64,000 nucleotides of DNA from Acinetobacter junii CIP 64.5 (lineage in GTDB: Bacteria > Pseudomonadota > Gammaproteobacteria > Pseudomonadales > Moraxellaceae): assembly GCF_000368765.1 (NCBI RefSeq), contig NZ_KB849655.1:187484-251483 (forward strand), given 5' to 3'. Under the pieces are notes generated by a model. It searched no databases and was not told where the DNA came from. It saw nothing but the letters and a program-made list of their open reading frames with translations. The position numbers and the translations under genes were made by a program. Positions 1-7,902 of the stretch are shown here, piece by piece (position 1 is the stretch's first letter; each line of letters begins with the position of its first letter).

Positions 1-590
1 CGAAACAAGCTTTAGGTGGACAACAACAAACGACTGGGCAAAGTGGTTTGGGCGGAATTTTAGGTTCAGTTTTAGGTCAACTTGGTGGACAACAACAAAA
101 TAATCAAAACCAACAACAAGGCGGTTTAGGCGGAATTCTTGGTTCAGTATTAGGTCAGTTAGGTGCGGGAAATAGTAGTAATTCTACTCAGACCAATAGT
201 AACAGCAGTGGTACAGCACAAACGTTATTGATAGCAGTTTTACCTTTAATTCTTGCATGGATTCAAAAACAAGGCGGTTTGCAAGGTGCTTTAGATAAAC
301 TAAAAAATGCAGGTTTAGCAAATCAGGTCCAAAGCTGGGTCGATCCACAACAGCAAAATGCGCAAGATGTACCAGATCAAAACATTCAAAGTTTATTTGA
401 TGATCAAGATATCGAACAGGTTGCTCAACAAGCACAAGCGCCAAAGCAAGAAATTTACAGTGCGATTGCGTCTGTACTACCTCAAGTGATTGATTCTTTG
501 ACTCCGCAAGGAAGTAATACCAATCCCCAAGAAGCAAATCAAGATATTCAACAAGTATTGAATTTGGTGAGTGGTTTTTTAAAAAGATAA
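1..590 (+). CDS. YidB-like protein with Gly/Gln repeats, 5'-truncated by window edge
   Basis: The reading frame is open from base 3 and the first in-frame start (TTG at 48) lies inside a repeat, so the true start is probably upstream of the window. The visible part begins with a low-complexity region in which the unit GLGGILGSVLGQLG occurs twice, separated by Gln/Asn-rich linkers. A hydrophobic stretch (LLIAVLPLILAWI) follows. The C-terminal ~90 residues, with SWVDPQQQNAQ and a SVLPQVIDSLTP motif, resemble the YidB/DUF937 family, whose function is not well defined. A strong bidirectional terminator follows. Family assignment is by motif likeness only. Confidence 0.6.
   Translation, partial: KQALGGQQQTTGQSGLGGILGSVLGQLGGQQQNNQNQQQGGLGGILGSVLGQLGAGNSSNSTQTNSNSSGTAQTLLIAVLPLILAWIQKQGGLQGALDKLKNAGLANQVQSWVDPQQQNAQDVPDQNIQSLFDDQDIEQVAQQAQAPKQEIYSAIASVLPQVIDSLTPQGSNTNPQEANQDIQQVLNLVSGFLKR
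16..165 (+). repeat. Tandem repeat encoding GLGGILGSVLGQLG plus QQQ linkers
   Basis: Two near-identical blocks code for GLGGILGSVLGQLG, joined by Gln/Asn-rich linkers (LGGQQQTTGQS and GGQQQNNQNQQQG). At DNA level the blocks GGCGGAATT..TTAGGTTCAGT recur near 50 and 130. The repeats extend towards the window edge, so the copy number may be higher than seen. Confidence 0.7.
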
Positions 591-602
591 GCATATAAAA
601 AT

Positions 603-626
603 AAAAGGGCGAAACGCCCTTTTATT
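603..626. terminator. Bidirectional intrinsic terminator
   Basis: Perfect 9-bp stem AAAAGGGCG / CGCCCTTTT with a 3-nt loop. It lies between the convergent YidB-like gene and the porin gene and has A and T tracts on both sides, so it can serve both. Confidence 0.9.
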
Positions 627-649
627 TAACACTTGAAATAAACTTCTGA

Positions 650-1741
650 TTAGAAGTTATATTCCATACCTAAACCAATAACAGTTTTCTTGTTATTGTC
701 TTTCTGCCAGTCAATTTTTTGTTGAGCAACAACACCGTAGAAACGAGCTTGTTTATTGATATTGTAATCAGCACCTACACCGTATAAATCATTTTTACGA
801 TCTTCAAGACCATCAACTTCTGTTTTTGCAGAGATATATTCTGCTTTTAACTTCACTGGTGTAGAAGGAATGATATATGCAGCAGTTACACCGAAAGCGT
901 TTTCTTTTAAGCCTTTGTATCCTACAAGTGTATCATCTGTAGGTTTCGCAGTTTGCCATAAACCACCGAATACTAAACCTTCAGCACCTACTTGAGATAA
1001 ATCAAGTGAGCCAGTTACACGCACTGCATCTGTATATACACCAGATAAGCCATAAGCATTATACTTTGATGCAACTGCAAAGTTACCTGCAACAGCTGCA
1101 TTTAAACCAATATCTTTATTTTCGTAAGTTAGAGATGTTGAAACACCATCACCAAATCCATTACGACTACCTTTTTGACCACTTGCAGAGTTATCTAGAG
1201 GTATTGTTTGACCGTTTTTATCCTTAGTATTTTCATTTTGTTCACCTTGTTGGAACATGATGTTAAACGCTAAACCGCCAAGCAATTTTTTATCAGTTTC
1301 AAAACCAATTACGTTAGTTAAGCGATCTTCACCAACAAGAACTTTAGTCATATCCAGTTCATTGTTATCGTTAAAAATATCTTGGTTATTATTAGCTGCA
1401 GTTTTGAAGTAAGAATCGTGTTGACCAACTTTTAATGTTGCAACACCAGCAGATTTAACACCTACAAAACGGTTACGGTTTTTAAAAGCATCACCATCGC
1501 CATCTGCCCAAATTTCCCATTCGGCTAAATAAACTGCTGATAAGTTATCAGTCAATTTTTCTTCGCCCTTAACACCAATACGTGAAGCATTTGAATTTAC
1601 TTTTGTTACGCTTTCATCTTTAAAGCCGTTGTTGTCAATATTGTCCAAAGTCACACTGAGCTTACCATACAATGTTGGTGCTGCTTGCGCTGCATTCATG
1701 GCTAAAGTTGCTACTGATGCAGCAAGAAGCAATTTTTTCAT
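650..1741 (-). CDS. Outer-membrane porin (Gram-negative porin family)
   Basis: 363 residues. The N-terminus MKKLLLAASVATLAMNAAQA is a typical signal peptide cleaved before APTLYGKLSVTLDN, the usual first strand of a general porin barrel. The rest alternates polar and hydrophobic strands and ends in the outer-membrane signature MEYNF with a C-terminal Phe, as needed for BAM recognition. The length fits a 16-stranded trimeric porin. It is a single gene with a ~250-bp upstream region and shares the terminator at 603-626. The substrate cannot be read from sequence. It is not the DcaP-type porin found further along. Confidence 0.88.
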   Translation of the reverse strand: MKKLLLAASVATLAMNAAQAAPTLYGKLSVTLDNIDNNGFKDESVTKVNSNASRIGVKGEEKLTDNLSAVYLAEWEIWADGDGDAFKNRNRFVGVKSAGVATLKVGQHDSYFKTAANNNQDIFNDNNELDMTKVLVGEDRLTNVIGFETDKKLLGGLAFNIMFQQGEQNENTKDKNGQTIPLDNSASGQKGSRNGFGDGVSTSLTYENKDIGLNAAVAGNFAVASKYNAYGLSGVYTDAVRVTGSLDLSQVGAEGLVFGGLWQTAKPTDDTLVGYKGLKENAFGVTAAYIIPSTPVKLKAEYISAKTEVDGLEDRKNDLYGVGADYNINKQARFYGVVAQQKIDWQKDNNKKTVIGLGMEYNF

Positions 1742-1950
1742 TGAGATTTCTCCAAAACACTTTTTTGTAAATGGCTAATGCCTTAGTTACTGTTATAAGC
1801 TTGCTTGTGTACAAAAAGTTACACAGCTCACTGACTTGTATGCAGTATCGGAAAACTTTGTGACAGAGAAGTGAAAGAAAGATGACAGTTTGATGACGAT
1901 TTATATTTAGTAATAATTATATTTATTATTGATTTTTATAGTAATAATAA

Positions 1951-1976
1951 AAAACGAAGTTATAACTTCGCTTTTT
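1951..1976 (-). terminator. Intrinsic terminator after HIT gene
   Basis: Stem CGAAGTTA / TAACTTCG (1955-1970), followed in the minus direction by a T tract. Placed 14 bp beyond the HIT stop codon. Confidence 0.8.
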
Positions 1977-1989
1977 ATTATGTGAAAAA

Positions 1990-2403
1990 TTACAGCGCAG
2001 CTTTAATTTTTTCTGCTAATTCTTTAATTTTTTCTTGATCACCCATCTTGGCAGCATGACGCCCTAATTCATGTACTGAACTTGGAATTAAGTGAAAATG
2101 CACATGAGGAACAGTTTGCCCAGCAGAAGCACCAGACAATTGCATTAAAACAATACCTTTTGCATCTAATGCAGTTTCAATCGCTCGAGCAATTTTTTGC
2201 ACAATTTGAATGGTGTATGCAGCAGCATCCGCAGGTAAATCGAGTAGAGTTACTGCAGGTGTTTTTGGGATAACAAGCGTATGACCTTCCGCTTGGGGCA
2301 TGATATCCATAAATGCGAGTACTTGATCATCTTCATAGACTTTAATCGCAGGTAATTCGCCACGTAAAATTCTCGCGAAAATATTTTGGTCATCGTATGC
2401 CAT
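1990..2403 (-). CDS. HIT family nucleotide-binding hydrolase
   Basis: 137 residues, full length for a bacterial HIT protein (HinT/Hit-like). The histidine triad HVHFHLIP has its histidines at 100, 102 and 104. An upstream GHTLVIPK motif and the N-terminal F-A-R-I-L-R-G-E segment are typical of the family. These enzymes hydrolyse purine nucleoside phosphoramidates or related AMP adducts in the cytoplasm. The gene has its own terminator (1951-1976) and is separated from the upstream same-strand gene by another (2441-2468), so it is probably monocistronic. Confidence 0.92.
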   Translation of the reverse strand: MAYDDQNIFARILRGELPAIKVYEDDQVLAFMDIMPQAEGHTLVIPKTPAVTLLDLPADAAAYTIQIVQKIARAIETALDAKGIVLMQLSGASAGQTVPHVHFHLIPSSVHELGRHAAKMGDQEKIKELAEKIKAAL

Positions 2404-2440
2404 GATTAATCCTTTATATGATGTACTAAGTTAAAAAATT

Positions 2441-2468
2441 GCTCCCTTATTGATTTCAATAAGAGAGC
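2441..2468 (-). terminator. Intrinsic terminator after small secreted-protein gene
   Basis: Twelve-bp stem with one mismatch (2441-2452 with 2457-2468, loop ATTT), followed on the minus strand by CAATTTTTTAAC. It separates the 89-residue gene from the HIT gene. Confidence 0.85.
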
Positions 2469-2492
2469 TATAAATGAACTATTTAAGTAGTT

Positions 2493-2762
2493 TTATTTGC
2501 AATTAAGCTCTTTTTGCCTAGCTTTGATTTGATCGAGACGTTGTTGCTCTTTATCTGAAAATTTTGGCTTAGTCGTATGGCAGTTTTCATTACCATATTT
2601 AGCTTTCGCATCAGCGTCTTTAAAACAGAATCCTTTTGATGCATAGATGAGGTTGTAGTCATCTTGCAACTTTTTACATTCTTGTTCTGGTGTGGCAGCT
2701 TGGAGATTAAAACCAGTAAAAGAGATTAATCCTGCAATAACTGCAACCGTAAACTTATTCAT
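2493..2762 (-). CDS. Small secreted protein, YARHG-like
   Basis: 89 residues with a clear signal peptide (MNKFTVAVIAGLISFTGFNLQAA). The mature part has five cysteines, which suggests disulfides in the periplasm. The segment NLIYASKGFCFKDADAKAKY followed by CHTTKPKFS resembles the YARHG domain (core IYARHGY.F), found in extracytoplasmic proteins of unknown function. The start is supported by GAGGAA upstream (AGAGGAACACCTC region). It is flanked by its own terminator and stands alone. The domain call is tentative; export is well supported. Confidence 0.7.
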   Translation of the reverse strand: MNKFTVAVIAGLISFTGFNLQAATPEQECKKLQDDYNLIYASKGFCFKDADAKAKYGNENCHTTKPKFSDKEQQRLDQIKARQKELNCK

Positions 2763-3113
2763 GAGGTGTTCCTCTATTCAAAAAGGTATAAATCAAGGCT
2801 TTATGAAACGATATTCATATGGCATTTGATCCCTACGTACTTACCAATATAAGGCTTATTCATGAAATTTCAATCAATCTGTATTGTTTGAGTGTAATTT
2901 TTACTTCATGATTTATTCATATTCAAAAATAAAAAATATATTTTTCATTGACTTAAAGTAAGTTAATTAGCTTTAGATGTAATTTAATAATCTCAAGTTA
3001 TAAGCATTGAAATAAATGTAATATTTAAAGCACCACATATTTATGCAATGCTATCTCATAAATTTCAGATATCAAAAGTGTCGATGAATAGAATATTGCA
3101 TAAATAAAGGGTC
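2763..3113. other. Gene-free intergenic stretch, 351 bp
   Basis: AT-rich DNA between two same-strand genes. It must hold the promoter of the 89-residue gene and the end of the dehydrogenase transcript. I saw no convincing hairpin terminator, RNA motif or credible ORF. The 61-residue antisense-type frame at 3065-3250 overlaps the dehydrogenase and has no support. Confidence 0.5.
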
Positions 3114-3986
3114 TTATTTAAGCGTGATTTTAGTCCAAGATTCATACATTTTAACTGCAGCTGAGAAGTCACTATTGGATTCAGCAGATAAGCTTGCAGC
3201 TTGAATGAGACTTTGTGCCAAAGATAGTATAGGTGCAGGTAATTTTGCATCGTGTACCAAATCTAGGGCAATTCCCGTATCTTTTGCTAATAAAGGCAGG
3301 GCAAAAGTAACAGGAAACTCTCGACTTAAAACACGTTGCGGGAAAATATTCTCAGTGACTAGGCTTTTACCACTAGAAGCATTAATACAATTCAAGGCGG
3401 CATCTAGATTTACGCCATGTGCTTTTAATGTTGTAAAACCTTCAGCTACTGACCATAAATTTACAGCGAGCAGCATGTTATTAATGGCTTTTACTGCAAA
3501 GCCTGCGCCAGACTCGCCTACATGTTGAATAAGTTTTCCTAAAGCTGACATAGCAGGATAGGCACGTTCAAATGCATCAATATCACCACCCACCATAAAT
3601 GTTAAGGTTGCATTTTCTGCACCTATAGTTTGACCACTGACGGGTGCATCCAAAAATGCTACATTTTGAGCTTTGAGCTGTTCAGCTAGACGACGCGCTG
3701 CATCAGGGACACCACTGGTACAGTCAATCCAAATTGCACCTGATTTGATTTTGATACTGCTTATTAGGTTTTCAACATCTTGGCTGGTCGGTAAGCAAGA
3801 AAAAATCACATCGGCTTGCGCTGCTTGTTCGAGTTCAGAAGCGATTGTTCCAAATTCTGTTGCATGTTGTTCGGCTTTACTAAAATTTCGATTCCAAACA
3901 TAAACGGTGTCGAAATATTTTGGTAAATGAGCAGCCATGCGATATCCCATGGCACCTAAACCGATAAATGCAACAGATTGAGTCAT
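3114..3986 (-). CDS. NAD(P)-dependent 3-hydroxyisobutyrate dehydrogenase-like oxidoreductase
   Basis: 290 residues, usual for the beta-hydroxyacid dehydrogenase family. The Rossmann glycine motif GLGAMG is at residues 9-14. The substrate-binding block DAPVSGQTIGAENATL starts near 113, and the catalytic lysine is K166 in GAGFAVKAINNMLL with N170 next to it. Relatives oxidise 3-hydroxyisobutyrate, reduce tartronate semialdehyde or succinic semialdehyde (GLYR). Which of these applies is not decidable here. Its start lies 3 bp after the stop of the upstream hydrolase gene, so the two are probably co-transcribed. Confidence 0.85.
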   Translation of the reverse strand: MTQSVAFIGLGAMGYRMAAHLPKYFDTVYVWNRNFSKAEQHATEFGTIASELEQAAQADVIFSCLPTSQDVENLISSIKIKSGAIWIDCTSGVPDAARRLAEQLKAQNVAFLDAPVSGQTIGAENATLTFMVGGDIDAFERAYPAMSALGKLIQHVGESGAGFAVKAINNMLLAVNLWSVAEGFTTLKAHGVNLDAALNCINASSGKSLVTENIFPQRVLSREFPVTFALPLLAKDTGIALDLVHDAKLPAPILSLAQSLIQAASLSAESNSDFSAAVKMYESWTKITLK

Positions 3987-3989
3987 AGT

Positions 3990-5093
3990 TTACCTTTTTA
4001 AATGTGTTGAACGTTCTTCTAGCCATTTTGTAAGTGTCGGCCAAAACTCGATTGAGCTATTTTGACTAGACATTAAACCTAAGTGTCCGCCAGGTATAAG
4101 AGTAAACGTGACATCTTGGCTATTTGTCAACTGAGTTAATGGAAAAGCAGCATCAACCGTTACCAGTTGATCACTTTTCCCAGCGCCAACTAATAGAGAG
4201 CAGTTGATACCTTTTAATTCAATGGTTTTGTTTTTTAGTGTGATTGCACCATTTTTTAATGGGTTCTGCATCCAAACATTAAACAGCATGTCTTGATTAA
4301 TGCCACCAGGATAATCAATCATATTGTTAAGAAAATGACTTAAAGTTGCATCTTCCTGAACCAGTTTTAGATTATCCAGATTTTTAAGCAGTTGGATATT
4401 GCCGTAGATCCAACCTTTAGGATCGAGTAACTTAAAGCCCAAAGAATTTAAAAAACCTGGTGAATGAATCATGAGTTTTGGGAGACGATTGTAAATATAG
4501 TCTTTAATCGTCGCATTACGTGTTGTCACATAGGCGAGCGTTTTATATAGCTTACCAATATAACCTGATGCATAACTATCAATTGGACTACCCAATACGA
4601 TTAGATTTTTTACTGCATCTGGTTGATGGCGTGCTGTATATAGTGTGACAAAGATGCCAGCCATACTCCAACCATGTAACGAGATTTCTTTAGATTTCGA
4701 ATGCTTTTGAATTGCTTCAATGCAACGTGGAATGAACTTATCGATGAATGATAAGAAATCAATATGATAATTTTTATAAGTTAATTTACCCCAATCAATC
4801 AGGTAAACGTCAAAACCGCTTTCTTGAAAGTGTTTAACTAAAGAACGGTATGGATATAAATCGTATATATCCATATTAATCGCAAGTGGTGCTACGAAGA
4901 CAAGAGGCTCCTTATAACGCTTGTTTTCAGAAGCATAGAATCTGACACGTGTTTGTTTAAATTCGGCAATAACTTGATAAGGTGTAGATTGAGATAAGAC
5001 TAATTTGTCTGCTTCAAATACACGCATAGCGAGATGTTTAAAATTTATTTTTTGCTGTTCCACAAGCGATTTCATCTTTTTAAGTCTCATCAT
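3990..5093 (-). CDS. PHA synthase-like alpha/beta hydrolase (Ser nucleophile)
   Basis: 367 residues, close to class III PhaC in length and layout: an N-terminal lead, then VYLIDWGK, the nucleophile elbow HGWSMAG (Ser143), an acid in GAGKSDQLV (Asp308) and His337 in IPGGHLGLM. True PHA synthases have GxCxxG at the elbow. Here Cys is replaced by Ser, so this is more likely a hydrolase or acyltransferase of the PhaC superfamily than a polymerase. No phaB, phaE or phasin gene is nearby. It forms an operon with the downstream dehydrogenase. The start could also be M7. Confidence 0.75.
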   Translation of the reverse strand: MMRLKKMKSLVEQQKINFKHLAMRVFEADKLVLSQSTPYQVIAEFKQTRVRFYASENKRYKEPLVFVAPLAINMDIYDLYPYRSLVKHFQESGFDVYLIDWGKLTYKNYHIDFLSFIDKFIPRCIEAIQKHSKSKEISLHGWSMAGIFVTLYTARHQPDAVKNLIVLGSPIDSYASGYIGKLYKTLAYVTTRNATIKDYIYNRLPKLMIHSPGFLNSLGFKLLDPKGWIYGNIQLLKNLDNLKLVQEDATLSHFLNNMIDYPGGINQDMLFNVWMQNPLKNGAITLKNKTIELKGINCSLLVGAGKSDQLVTVDAAFPLTQLTNSQDVTFTLIPGGHLGLMSSQNSSIEFWPTLTKWLEERSTHLKR

Positions 5094-5421
5094 GAGTCAA
5101 GATTGCACGAAGTCTAAGCGATTATTGTATCTTTCGCCTTGACCTTAAATACCTTAGGCGCTCAAAATGTTGGCACATTTAGGCGGAATTTAATAACACT
5201 TTGTAATATGAATTTAATTTTTGTGCGTAAATTAATCAGATAGGATTCTAGAAGAGAGCAATAGTGATCTTATTGCTTGGTTTTATATTCAAATGTGAGA
5301 AAATTTTAGCCAAAGTTAAAATGGGCAGAAACCTATAGGTTCATTCTTTGCAATTTGCAAAACTGTCCAGAGTATAGAATAGAGTGTTCCTGAACCCATT
5401 AATCATAAGGCATACAAAACG
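5094..5421. promoter_or_regulatory. Divergent promoter region between hydrolase and metZ
   Basis: 328 bp that must carry both promoters. The inverted repeat AGCAATA / TATTGCT (5257-5263 and 5271-5277, 7-bp spacer) is followed by TGGTTTTAT and could be an operator or a weak terminator. I did not recognise a SAM riboswitch or MetJ/MetR box with confidence. Confidence 0.4.
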
Positions 5422-6609
5422 ATGAATCCAAATGATGATTTAGAATATCAACTAGATACGCTTGCAATTCGTACTGGTCATAACCGTACTTTTGAAGGTG
5501 AGCATAGTGAACCTATTTTTTTAACCTCATCGTTTGTATGTGAAAGCGCTGCTGATGCTGCTGCGAAATTTTCAGGTCAAGTAGCAGGCAATACTTATTC
5601 TCGATATACCAATCCAACAGTACAAGCCTTTGAGAAACGATTGGCTACGCTTGATGGTGCTGAGCGTGCAGTTGCAACAAGTTCTGGTATGGCTGCTGTA
5701 CATGCAATTTGTATGGCGTATTTGAAAGCGGGTGACCACGTCATTTGTTCACGTGCTGTATTCGGTTCAATTATTGCCTTATTTGAAAAATATGTAGCTA
5801 AATTCGCGGTTGAAGTCACTTTTGTCGATTTAGACGATCTTGAGGGTTGGAAAAATGCCTTACAGCCAAATACTCGTTTGTTATTTATAGAAACACCATC
5901 AAACCCTCTAGCGCAAGTTGGTGATATGCAGGCGATTGCAGATATTGCACATGCACATGGTGCTCTTTTCGCTGTAGATAACTGTTTCTGTACCCCAGCA
6001 TTACAGCAACCCATCAAATTCGGGGCAGATTTAGTTCTATATTCTGCAACTAAATATATTGATGGTCAGGGGCGTGCACTGGGTGGTGCCGTTGTTGGTA
6101 AAAATGATTTACTCGAAGAAGTGAATGGTGTGATCCGTACACTAGGCAATTCAATGAGTCCTTTTAATGCGTGGATATTCTTAAAAGGCTTAGAAACATT
6201 GAGCTTACGTATGAAGGCGCATTGTGCGAGTGCTCAGATATTAGCTGAATGGCTCAAGCAGCATGATAAAGTTGAAAAGGTATATTATGCTGGATTGCCA
6301 GATCACCCAGGTCATGAATTGGCTAAGAAACAGCAAAAAGGTTTTGGTGGGGTTGTCTCATTTGTTGTGAGGGGAGAGCGTCAAGGTGCTTGGACTGTAA
6401 TTGATAATACAAGATTCTTATCCATTACAAGTAATCTTGGTGATGTCAAATCAACAATTACACATCCTGCGACGACCTCACATGGTAGAATGTCGGCTGA
6501 AGCCAAACAAGCAGCAGGTATTGAGGAAGGTTTAATCCGTGTATCTGTTGGTTTAGAAGATATCAATGATATTATTCGTGATCTGTCACGTGGTTTAGAT
6601 TTAATTTAA
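5422..6609 (+). CDS. metZ: O-succinylhomoserine sulfhydrylase
   Basis: 395 residues, a full-length Cys/Met-metabolism PLP enzyme. The PLP lysine is K211 in LYSATKYIDGQG. The substrate loop TYSRYTNPTVQAFE and SSGMAA match MetZ rather than MetB. MetZ condenses O-succinylhomoserine with sulfide to give homocysteine, the direct sulfhydrylation route used in Pseudomonas and Acinetobacter. The 12-bp gap to ybaB suggests a shared transcript. Relevant to the window: homocysteine is the substrate of MesD at 26674-27702. Confidence 0.93.
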   Translation: MNPNDDLEYQLDTLAIRTGHNRTFEGEHSEPIFLTSSFVCESAADAAAKFSGQVAGNTYSRYTNPTVQAFEKRLATLDGAERAVATSSGMAAVHAICMAYLKAGDHVICSRAVFGSIIALFEKYVAKFAVEVTFVDLDDLEGWKNALQPNTRLLFIETPSNPLAQVGDMQAIADIAHAHGALFAVDNCFCTPALQQPIKFGADLVLYSATKYIDGQGRALGGAVVGKNDLLEEVNGVIRTLGNSMSPFNAWIFLKGLETLSLRMKAHCASAQILAEWLKQHDKVEKVYYAGLPDHPGHELAKKQQKGFGGVVSFVVRGERQGAWTVIDNTRFLSITSNLGDVKSTITHPATTSHGRMSAEAKQAAGIEEGLIRVSVGLEDINDIIRDLSRGLDLI

Positions 6610-6621
6610 CGAGAGAAAGAT

Positions 6622-6951
6622 ATGAACATTAATATGCTCATGCAGCAAGCTCAGCGCATGCAAAAAGACATGGAAACAAATCTTAAAAAAGCCAAAGAAG
6701 AGCTTGCGAAAACTGAAGTTCATGCTGAAGCAGGTGGTGGATTAGTTAAAGTAACCATGACTTGTCGCCATGTTGTAAAACGCATCGAGATCAGTCCTGA
6801 TTTATTGCAAGATGAAGCGGACATGATTGAAGACTTGATCGCAGCTGCGATGAATGATGCTGCTCGTCAAGCTGAAGCGATTTCAGAAGAGAAATTGCAA
6901 GGTGCAAATTCTGGTATGGGTTTACCACCGGGCTTATCTGGCTTGTTCTAA
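6622..6951 (+). CDS. ybaB: YbaB/EbfC nucleoid-associated protein
   Basis: 109 residues, typical length. It begins [20 protein letters not shown], with the long N-terminal helix of the family, then [14 protein letters not shown] and the C-terminal [13 protein letters not shown] tail. It forms dimeric tweezer-like DNA-binding particles. The ybaB-recR pairing is conserved in many bacteria, and here the two are separated by 67 bp containing a hairpin. A GAGAGAAAG ribosome-binding site precedes the start. Confidence 0.95.
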   Translation: MNINMLMQQAQRMQKDMETNLKKAKEELAKTEVHAEAGGGLVKVTMTCRHVVKRIEISPDLLQDEADMIEDLIAAAMNDAARQAEAISEEKLQGANSGMGLPPGLSGLF

Positions 6952-6960
6952 TTGATTACT

Positions 6961-6990
6961 CCCTAAGTTTGAAAAATAAGCTTAGGGGGA
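6961..6990 (+). terminator. Possible attenuating hairpin between ybaB and recR
   Basis: Stem CCCTAAG / CTTAGGG (6961-6967 and 6981-6987) followed by GGATTCTTTC. The T tract is weak, so it may only partially terminate before recR. Confidence 0.4.
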
Positions 6991-7018
6991 TTCTTTCTAC
7001 AAATATTCGAGTTAATTT

Positions 7019-7615
7019 GTGTTTAGTGAACGATTTGAACAATTGGTTCAAGCATTGCGTATTTTGCCGAGTGTAGGTCCTAAGTCTGCACAGCGTATGG
7101 CATTACATTTATTGATGAAGAACCGTGAAGGTGCTTTTGCACTCTCGTATGCATTGCATGAGGCCTCGAGTCATATTCACGAATGCAGAATTTGTCATTC
7201 ACTCACTGAAAATGAAATTTGTGATATTTGTGCGTCGACAGAGCGTGATTCAAATTTACTGTGTGTGGTTGAGTCACCCGCTGATGTTATGGCAATTGAA
7301 CAAAGTGGAAGCTTTAGAGGTAAATATCATGTTTTAGGTGGGCATCTATCACCACTTGATGGTATTGGACCTGAGGAAATAGGCATCCCATATTTAGTGC
7401 AGCGTTTAAGTGAAGGTCAAATTGAAGAAGTGATCCTAGCAACTAATGCAACAGTTGAGGGGCAAGCAACGGCACATTATTTGGTTGAAGCGACAAAACA
7501 CTTGCCAATACATATGACTCGAATTGCACAAGGCGTACCTCAGGGTGGTGAATTGGAATATGTAGACAGTCACACTTTGAGTCAGGCTGTACATAATCGA
7601 ATGCGTATGAAATAA
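7019..7615 (+). CDS. recR: Recombination mediator RecR
   Basis: 198 residues, full length. The order is canonical: helix-hairpin-helix LPSVGPKSAQRMALHLL (residues 17-33), a four-cysteine zinc finger (C56, C59, C68, C71), then a Toprim domain containing VVESPADVMAIE and YHVLGGHLSPLDGIGPE. RecR with RecO loads RecA onto SSB-coated gaps. The start codon is GTG, chosen because MFSERFEQLVQALRILP aligns with the normal RecR beginning; the upstream ribosome-binding site is weak. Confidence 0.95.
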   Translation: MFSERFEQLVQALRILPSVGPKSAQRMALHLLMKNREGAFALSYALHEASSHIHECRICHSLTENEICDICASTERDSNLLCVVESPADVMAIEQSGSFRGKYHVLGGHLSPLDGIGPEEIGIPYLVQRLSEGQIEEVILATNATVEGQATAHYLVEATKHLPIHMTRIAQGVPQGGELEYVDSHTLSQAVHNRMRMK

Positions 7616-7902
7616 GACTAAGGTCGATATAATTTATATATTTATTTTAAATTCATGCTGTTAATTTAAACAAATAATTAAATTTTACATTTTGTCTTAC
7701 ATTATCATAGCTATAATTATTTAAATTTGTGGCACTATTGGCTGGCGAAATGGACTTTCGCTGATTTACAAATGGAATAGGGAGTAATTTCATGTTTTGC
7801 ATGTGGAATACTAAGTAAATTTTTGCATCTGATCTCGCTTGAGCAATAACTGCAATGAAATCGTTGCATCGCTATGTTTTTAATTTTTTTACTTGAGCAA
7901 TT
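7616..7902. other. Intergenic region before rnd
   Basis: 287 bp, AT-rich. A 63-codon minus-strand frame here overlaps the start of rnd and shows no recognisable family or ribosome-binding site, so it is not called. The rnd promoter must lie here. Confidence 0.4.

Noticed and set aside
5172..5189. TTGGCAC upstream of metZ as a sigma-54 promoter
   Set aside because: No GC doublet at the -12 position with the required 10-base spacing.
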